Shown here one piece after another: positions 57,109-64,000 of a stretch of 64,000 bases of DNA. Each line of letters opens with the position of its first letter. Positions within the stretch are counted from its first letter, which is position 1. The notes under the pieces are model-generated. The model made no database searches. It had not been told where the DNA came from and worked only from the letters and a program-made list of their open reading frames with translations. Both the position numbers and the translations under genes were made by a program. Location: positions 42,044,982 through 42,108,981 of the forward strand of contig CAMZMU010000059.1 in NCBI GenBank assembly GCA_947311845.1. The letters are read 5' to 3'. This DNA is from Poa pratensis. Its lineage: Eukaryota > Streptophyta > Magnoliopsida > Poales > Poaceae.

Positions 57109-59621
57109 ATGGCGCTGAACCGGAGCAACACAACCTCGATCAGGGCTTGCTCGATGCGCAGCTCGAGCTCTGGCACAATACGTTCGGCTACGTCAAGTCC
57201 ATGGCACTCAAGTCAGCCTTGGACCTCGGCATCGCCGACGCCATCCACCACCACGGCAGCGCCGCCACCCTCCCCCAGATAGCCGCCACGGCCACGCTCC
57301 ACCCTTCCAAGATCTCCTGCCTGCGCCGTCTCATGCGCGTGCTCACTGTCTCCGGTGTGTTCAGAACAGAGCACTCCGCTGACAGCGAGGCCGTCTACGC
57401 GCTCACGCCGGCGTCTCGTCTCCTTGTCGTCTCAGCAAACATGGTCCCTGTCATGAACATGCTGCTCCACCCCATCCTCGTCTCTCCGTTCTCTGACCTC
57501 GGGACGTGGTTCCAGCACGAGCTGCCGGACCCTGACCTCTTCAAGCTGAAGCACGGCATGACCTTCTGGGAGATGGCCGACCACGACCCGTCGTACAACA
57601 GGCTCGTCAACGACGGCATGGTCTCTGACAGCCGCTTCCTCATGGATATAGCCATCAGGGAGTGCGGCGGCGTCTTCCAGGGGATAGGCTCCCTGGTGGA
57701 CGTCGCCGGCGGGCACGGTGGAGCGGCCCAGGCCATCGCGAAGGCGTTCCCGGACGTGAAGTGCAGCGTACTAGACCTTGAGCACGTCGTCGCCAAGGCT
57801 CCGACTAGTACGGACGTGGAGTACATCGCCGGCGACATGTTTGAGAGCGTTCCACCAGCAGACGTTGTTTTCCTCAAGGTGTGTCATGCCGTCATCTAGT
57901 AGTTTGCTATAGTTATTTTGTTTCGGTATATCTATTGATAGGACATGGGTCCTGATCGCGAAAACAACATGACTTTGATCCATACCAATAAAATAGATAG
58001 TTTTGTTAGAAAACAAATTCAAGCCTATAAATTAAGTGATGTGATGGAAAACGAGGTTGATACTTTACGAAACTAGAAGTAGAGTGTCCTATTGCTAAAA
58101 ACGATATGCTAAACATGCGTGGACTACTTATGTTGTTCTACTTACGATCATTGAAATTTCCTCGCCTGGTCACCAACGTCTTGATCTTCATCTTTGGTCT
58201 TGGGCTTAGAGCAAGGAGTGTGTGAGGTCTTGGTCTTGGGCTTAGGTGGTTGGCGCCGTAAGGGGACAAGGTGAAAACTGTGTGACAGATATGTAATTTA
58301 AGATGCTTTAGGGCGGACGATAACGATCAAAGGGGATAAGGGGGATGCGACAGAGGAGAAGAGAAGTTGGTTGTTCACGCCTCGCCGGCAGTCAGGAGGC
58401 AACCGTGCTGGCATGAGGTGCTTAAAATTTGGCCGATGTAGACGAGAAGAGTGGCATTAGCTCATGGATGGGGGTTACACTAGTAGGAACTCTTATCTTT
58501 CACAACCTCCAAAACCCTCAAACTAGTTAGCTAAATATCGATGTTGTTGGGGATGAGTTTTTTTAGATGACTTTGCTTTGATGGTGTTTCAGCATAGGAG
58601 TTGAGCGCTATAAAAGTTGTTCACGACACATTTGGCATAGGAAATTCCTTGAAGGATTGCCATGTCGTGATTGAGCATGGACTTCACAAGGTGTGTGCAT
58701 ATCTCGTCCGTTGTTAGATTTGACGGACCAAATCAATCATGACAAATGGAGTTTCCAGTATCATAGGAAAACAAGGGGCATTATTTGCAAGATTAAGGTA
58801 TTAGCCTTGAGTTTCGTTGTTTTACGAAGTATTTAAGGTATTCTTGAGTTGGCACGAAGGGATGTTCATATATCAGCATACAGTGAAACCCTAGCAAAAG
58901 TACATAACTCAAATGAAAAATAACACCAGACCGCTTGTGCCCGCCCATTCTGTCACGCCCTAAATGGAATGGCTCTCTTAGTTACGCTGTGCCCCGACCT
59001 GAGTCCCCACATCCGCTTTTATCCGCCCGCAACCCGGCCAACACAACATCGGATAAAAAGATAGGAATAGGGATGACCTTCCATGCAGATGATCCATTAT
59101 TTCCTTTTTCTCATGACCTGAGGGCTTCTTGTTGTTAGCTTGGTTGCATTCCTGTTTCCGAAACCTTAACTAGCTTGCTTTCCGTCTTGCCTTTGCCCAC
59201 TTGAAAAGCAGAAAAGCATTGAGAGAAGAATAAAGCCAGGATGTTGTCGATCCTCATTATAAATTGGAATGCATATCTCGTTTTCATTCCAATTTTACAG
59301 TGGGTAATGCATGATTGGAGTGATGACGACTGCATCAAGATTTTGAAGAATTGTATCAAGATTTTGAAGAATTGTAAGAAAGCCATCGCCCCAAAAGAGG
59401 CTGGAGGGAAGGTGATAATTGTAGACATGGTGGTCGGTGCCGGGCCGCAAGATATGAAGCACAAAGAGACACAAGTCATGTTTGATCTTTTCATCATGTT
59501 TGTCAACGGCATTGAGCGAGAAGAGCATGAATGGAAGAAGATCATCTTCGAAGCGGGATTTAGCGAATACAAAATCACACCCGTTTTAGGTGTGTGATCA
59601 ATCATCGAGATTTACCCGTAA
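57109..59621 (+). pseudogene. Plant O-methyltransferase, damaged paralogue (OMT 2)
   Basis: A divergent sister of OMT 1. Exon 1 is 57109-57878, a 1.42-kb intron follows, and exon 2 is 59301-59621. Most of the protein is well preserved: LADAIHHHG-type dimer domain, AdoMet motif LVDVAGGHG, GDMF, and catalytic His in VMHDWSDDDC. There are three lesions. First, one base is missing near 57137, so the annotated ATG reads out of frame after about nine codons; the next in-frame ATG (57201) would drop roughly 30 residues. Second, a 21-bp tandem duplication (59331-59351 / 59352-59372) inserts seven residues (IKILKNC repeated) next to the catalytic helix. Third, TGA at 59595-59597 replaces the Arg codon of the RSIIEVYP end, with the ancestral TAA still at 59619-59621. 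It is probably non-functional, although no lesion hits a catalytic residue. Confidence 0.88.
59331..59372 (+). repeat. 21-bp in-frame tandem duplication in OMT 2 exon 2
   Basis: TGCATCAAGATTTTGAAGAAT is followed by the same 21 bases with one C-to-T change. It adds seven residues to a conserved helix following the catalytic histidine; OMT 1 has the unit once. Confidence 0.95.
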
Positions 59622-59799
59622 ACCTGTGATCCTTGATTAGTGCAAAGATGTGAGGATTTTGCTTGATAGTCCAATAAGACCTTATTCAGGCCGGAAGATA
59701 CAAGTGTGTGATCTGTGTTGGCCGTAAGTTTCAAGCATTTACATGTGATGGTGTATTAACTAATCTACTATGGCTCTATGAATTGCTTTGCCAAGAGGA

Positions 59800-60070
59800 G
59801 TGTGTATGCTTCTATAGTTGTTGGATTTGAAAGAGCATTCCAATCGGCTAGCAAATTTGTGATATGCTCATGAAATATACCAACAACAATCACCTTCATG
59901 GAAAATGATCTAAATAAGGCCGTGAATATGAAATTGCTTTTATTTTTGTTGAACAATTGTCTAGTCATAAGATTAACTTTCACAAAAGCAAGATCTTATG
60001 TTTTGAAAAGGCAAAAGATGTCCATGATTAGTATATGCAACTGTTTGGTCATGAAGCACTCTTGTCGACG
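59800..60070 (+). pseudogene. LINE reverse transcriptase fragment
   Basis: Allowing frameshifts, the plus strand reads NDLNKAVNMKLLLFLFEQLS, then KINFHKSKILCFEKAKD and QLFGHEA. This is the conserved segment of plant LINE reverse transcriptase (usually EQLSGLKINFHKSEIFCFG). It is heavily degraded and lies just downstream of OMT 2. Confidence 0.75.
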
Positions 60071-60207
60071 TGTATCCACGGGGTCAGGCTAACAGTCAAC
60101 TTTATTGTGTATAAAAAGCTTATCCAAATGATCCACGGGCCAGGTTATAATGAATGGAGACGATGGTGGATCTTAATTGACTACATTTATAACCGTGTTA
60201 ATGGATA

Positions 60208-60390
60208 ATGGAGCCGAGCAGAACTCTAGTCTTGATAGCTACCTATTTGCTTGTATTGACGGTGAACTTTGGTGTAACTGAAGAGCTAGCATCGGTTCGA
60301 GGAGTCGACACTTATATAGTTCATCGCTTGGGGAAGTCCACCGGTGACACGACTAGTACTACAACACTGACAAGGGTCATTAAACCCTGA
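60208..60390 (+). CDS. Unidentified 60-codon open frame with signal-peptide-like start
   Basis: An ATG-started frame: residues 5-20 are hydrophobic (RTLVLIATYLLVLTVNFG), followed by an acidic then Ser/Thr-rich stretch. It could be the first exon of a decayed secreted protein or chance. No family was recognised. Confidence 0.25.
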   Translation: MEPSRTLVLIATYLLVLTVNFGVTEELASVRGVDTYIVHRLGKSTGDTTSTTTLTRVIKP

Positions 60391-60477
60391 TGGGGCTGCT
60401 GCTCCCGGCTAGACATGGCCATCGGCAGTGCCAGATCATGTCATCCGGCCAGTGACGGGTCTTATTTTTATGCCGAT

Positions 60478-60677
60478 GGTCGGGCTGGGCTTGGGGTTGC
60501 AACAAATGGGATTTTAGCGTGGTCAGGTCGGCTCAGTCCCCACCGGACGGTGACTGGAAGCTTAAACCTCCCGACATGGTGCTGCTCTCCACGTCGGCGC
60601 CCTACTCGATGGTTGCCGATGCAGCCTCGAAGGTTCCAATCTACCGCCTAGAAGTTGACTACCATGCTCTTTGTTAA
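60478..60677 (+). pseudogene. Unidentified coding-like 3' fragment
   Basis: In the frame ending at TAA 60675-60677 the DNA reads WDFSVVRSAQSPPDGDWKL, then PPDMVLLSTSAPYSMVADAA and SKVPIYRLEVDYHALC. The composition and GC content look like real protein rather than noise. I cannot place the family. It has no start of its own. Confidence 0.35.
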
Positions 60678-60701
60678 GTGGGTTGTTCCTTTTTCTTTAA
60701 A

Positions 60702-60731
60702 CTAGCTGAATGCTCGTGTTTTGCTACGGCA
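60702..60731 (-). mobile_element. 3' end of a second Helitron type, degenerate
   Basis: The plus strand reads CTAGCTGAATGCTCGTG, then TTTTGCTACGGCA. In reverse this is a short imperfect hairpin (TGCCGTAGC... / ...GAGCA) followed by about nine bases and CTAG. It resembles grass Helitron ends with a different hairpin from the family at 11-48 kb. The element would extend to the right. Its 5' end is not seen in the window. Confidence 0.5.
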
Positions 60732-60734
60732 TCT

Positions 60735-63700
60735 TAATTTTTTCGCCATCGCACATGTAAACATGAAGTGCACATAAATATTTATGTACATTGAAAAGAT
60801 AACCAAGTAGTAATTCAAATGCATATATGTATGTCTCAAATCTGTCGGCAAGCATTATATTTTAAAAGACTGGCCATCAAGGAAGCAGCTCAAACGTGGT
60901 TCAGCTACATGAAGATGAAATGAGCATAGAGGAGGCCCCTCTTCTGTAACTGTACCACATAAAGATACCAACATTCATTCTATACATTGTGGTTCTTGAA
61001 CCAATCACCTCAAGTTTAAATAAAAATCATGGGTATGCTTGTGAGAGTAAAGTGAAGAATGAATACTACAGGTAATGCACATCTCTGATTCTTAACAGAA
61101 ACGCCCGCGCATACCAAATTGAAGAGCTCATCTCTGATTCTAGATACATACCTTTTCACGTGAAAAAAAGGTTGACGTCCACAAAAAGCCAACAATTTAG
61201 GTATCGATCTTCTAGAAACTGGTTCTAAAAAATTCAAAGTTTAATTTTGTAGGGTTAGGGGTCTAGAATAAATCATATCAGGCGATCATGTGGACAGATA
61301 TCTAAACAGAGAAGGACTTGGTACAGTCCAGTAATATTTAAGCAACCACATAATTTACTTTGTCATGAGACAACAAGAATCATTAGTCTAAAATCATGTA
61401 CTATTAACAGGAGAAAAAAAGCATCAATAAAAGAAATTGCTGAAATAAGTAAAGCGAGGACCGAGGAGTCAGGCAGCCTGAAGAACTACTGTACACATAC
61501 ATGCATCAGATAGCTACCTCAAAAGCAACATGCAGTAATAGTCCCAGTGCACGGAAACAAATGGTATGATTACAAGGTATTTTAGACGTTGATTCATTGT
61601 AAAACAAAAGTGCAAAATACATCCAGATGATCTGATTACAGGTAGTGAGATAAATTTGCAACATCGGAGATGATTAATTGGTAACAAAAAATGGCTGATT
61701 AAATATAACAGAGACAAAGCACTGCATTTTACTGAACATAAGTTGATGTTGGAAATTCTACATGTTAATATTTCATAGCTGCACCTTTGCGGTGGCATGG
61801 TTCAAAATTACCCCTTACAAAAGCATTGCCATATATCTCAGTATTATGAAAGTGTAAATGTTTCTTAGCTTTAAGCATATCATTGCTATACTGTTAGATA
61901 TTGAACATCTATTGTTGTAGATAAAAATCACACCTTCACAACGGCAGCACGCACAGATTAAAATCATATCTGCGTGCAAGTCCCCCAACTAAAGGTTTAA
62001 CGGTTGCACACTACCATGCAAAACCTTCCCGTCCCAAGAAAAGCATGCAAATTGGACATTAGCACGGTACAAAAAGTGTGTATGGTGTACCACAACCAAA
62101 GACATTCATCTAAGCAGCAGTTCAGAAAATGCATGGAAGACAAAAATGATTAAAAAAAGAAACAAAAAATTATATGGGAAAGATAACCAATATGTGCTGA
62201 CCTGTAGCTCTATGTCCCTAATAAACTTGGCCCACTCTATATTCAAGATGAGGGTAAAAAATGCTATCACCTTTTTGTTGGCAGCATGTCCCAAACTTTA
62301 CTCACTTCTGAACATTCATAGATTAAATCATGACCTACACTATTCCAATCCGGTTAAGCCTATTACTGTACATGGTGGTGTGGTGTCACAGAAGGGTCGA
62401 AGCAGACGTAGGCGACGCAAAAGTTGCAGATTGTTGTTGTCTGTCACCGGCCGCCTTCTTATTCATCTCGCCAGCCCCAACAGGATTTGTTTATGTATGC
62501 TCACCTTACACGGATATGCCAAAGCGAACCGTATATGCTAATAAAATTTCATAGACCCTGCATTCGTAGACCCTGCAAAGAAACCAGTAAATTGCATGTA
62601 CCTCTTGTATAGTCGTATGTCATTATTCTGACACAGTTGGCTCCTAGTCAGTGCTATACTCATCCAAAACAAGCATATAGGGGAAATAACGGATTCTGCT
62701 AATAATATGTGGTTCATCTCTTTCTAGAAACTTCATAAGCTACGTGACTAAACCACAAAATGAGAATTTCTTCGAGCTTACATAAATTTACAACACTATG
62801 GGCAATAGGGTAAAAATGTAACTTTTTTTCCAAACATAGGAAAAGAACAGAGAGGATGTGCCACAAATCACAAAATTGTACTACAATATCATGCGTAGAT
62901 TATGCTTCATGCCTCCCTCCAGGAGCTTATACGTCCAGTCTAGTATAGAGCAATCAATTAGGAAGACAAAATTTACAAAACACAACTTCTGAGGTAGGAA
63001 TTCAAATTGAAAAAAGTAGTACCGTACAATGATCTGATACTATTGTGGCATTGAAGACAAATGCTGAACTGTATGTACTGGGTCAGTGAAGCAATCCATA
63101 TGCTGCACGCACAAAGACAAAATCACCAGGGAATCCTCGAGTCCAGGAGCTAGTGTGGTGATGTACTGGGGCAGTGAATTACAAGAAGGAACGCAACAGG
63201 TAGGAGGACACTCACCGTCGTTCCCGATTTCCCCATTCCCCATATTCATGTATGTCGCCGTGATGGTCGCAGGCTGCAAATCCCATTGGCAACGGCGCGT
63301 AACCCTAGAGAACGTCCAAGTCGGGATGGGAGGCGGGCTGGGGCTGCATGATGATGGATATTGGCACTTCCAAGTTTGGTGGTGGCAGAGAGGCTATGAT
63401 TGAGGCTCGGCGGTGCCCGTGTTTCGCGAGAGCGGAGAGAGGAAGAGAGATGTGTGCGTCCAGTGCAGCCGGGCAGCAATCAACGGCAAGATGACAGCCT
63501 CGCCATGGGAAGGAGTTGTGGTGGAGGCCGTCGGGGGCAGGCGGGCAGCGACGCCCATGTGCTTTAGCCCGGGGGGGCGGCCGCCAGGGGACTGAGATCC
63601 CGTACCTCGCCTCTAGCAAGGCACGCTGTGCCTCGAGGCTTCAAATCCACCATCCATGCCCCATCCAACGGCCCAGCATGAGTCAAGGCTAAATCAACTC

Positions 63701-63800
63701 AGCCTTCCTCTTTTCCTCACGCGCGCGAGGCAAAGGAGCAGCGCGGGAAGGGAAACGCCGGCGCGGAAGAGCTCTGCCGCCACCACCGCCTGGGGGAAGG
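60735..63800. other. No gene recognised; possibly Helitron interior
   Basis: AT-rich, intron-like sequence with a GC-richer part at 63280-63600. Many short open frames occur on both strands without a domain. If the 60702 terminus is real, this stretch and the LRR fragment beyond it could be cargo of that Helitron. Confidence 0.35.
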
Positions 63801-63804
63801 GAGC

Positions 63805-64000
63805 CATGCGAACTCCGGCGAGATACCCGAAGGGTTCTTCTTGCTCGGCCTGCTGCAGCGGCTCGTGCTCTCCAACAACCGCATCACGCGGCTGGCCACT
63901 CTGTACTTGGAGAACAACGCCCTCAACGGCACCCTTCCGGCCGACCTTGACCTCCCGAATCTTCAGCTGTTCAATGTCTCCGGCAGCGAGCTCAACGGTC
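63805..64000 (+). pseudogene. LRR receptor-like kinase fragment (inactive RLK, RKL1/At1g48480-like), runs off the window
   Basis: The plus strand encodes a string of leucine-rich repeats: NSGEIPEGFFLLG, LLQRLVLSNNRI, TRLATLYLENNALNGTLPAD and LPNLQLFNVSGSELNG. This is the juxtamembrane LRR pattern of the RLK902/RKL1 type of atypical receptor kinases. About one repeat-half (roughly ten residues) is missing between NNRI and TRLATLY. The sequence upstream is not LRR or signal peptide, so the piece has no proper 5' part. Anything downstream (membrane segment, kinase) is outside the window. I take it as a gene fragment. Confidence 0.7.

Overview
The window is nuclear DNA from a grass, most likely of the Pooideae (wheat/barley/oat/ryegrass side). 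The evidence is the high-GC coding exons with canonical GT..AG introns, grass-type CYP71, ZRP4-like O-methyltransferase and GA2ox proteins, and typical grass Stowaway, Helitron, LINE, Mutator and Harbinger elements. The genus cannot be fixed from sequence alone. No full-length LTR retrotransposon is obvious. Genes are sparse islands in AT-rich, transposon-eroded DNA.

Layout. (1) 3.6-5.0 kb holds an intact two-exon gibberellin 2-oxidase on the minus strand. A second, 3'-truncated copy lies at 10.0-10.7 kb. Both belong to a direct tandem duplication whose other recognisable part (block X) lies at 6.54-8.99 kb and 19.92-21.88 kb. The first unit was interrupted by a Harbinger-like element. The second was split by a LINE that was itself split by a Helitron. 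(2) 24.7-36.2 kb holds three CYP71-type P450 genes and one exon relic. The middle gene (29.6-31.2 kb, minus) is intact. The plus-strand copy at 24.7 kb is a pseudogene with a Mutator-like element and a Stowaway MITE in its intron. The 34.4-36.2 kb copy carries three single-base deletions that cancel in frame. (3) 38-48.7 kb is dominated by non-autonomous Helitrons that share short termini but not interiors, one of them inserted in the 5' tip of another. Next to them, at 48.8-50.7 kb, is an intron-containing fragment of an ARF3/ETTIN-like auxin response factor. (4) 51.6-59.6 kb holds two divergent plant O-methyltransferase genes: one intact (minus) and one damaged (plus). (5) 59.7-64 kb holds LINE debris, unidentified sequence and the start of a leucine-rich-repeat receptor-kinase fragment that runs off the window.

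How the genes relate. The GA2ox is predicted to inactivate bioactive gibberellins. The CYP71 and OMT genes are typical specialised-metabolism tailoring enzymes. Each of the three families is locally duplicated, and in each family one copy looks fully intact while its sisters are decayed. This is either routine birth-and-death of tandem families or the remains of a small metabolic gene cluster. No scaffold-forming enzyme is visible, so the cluster reading is only a hypothesis.
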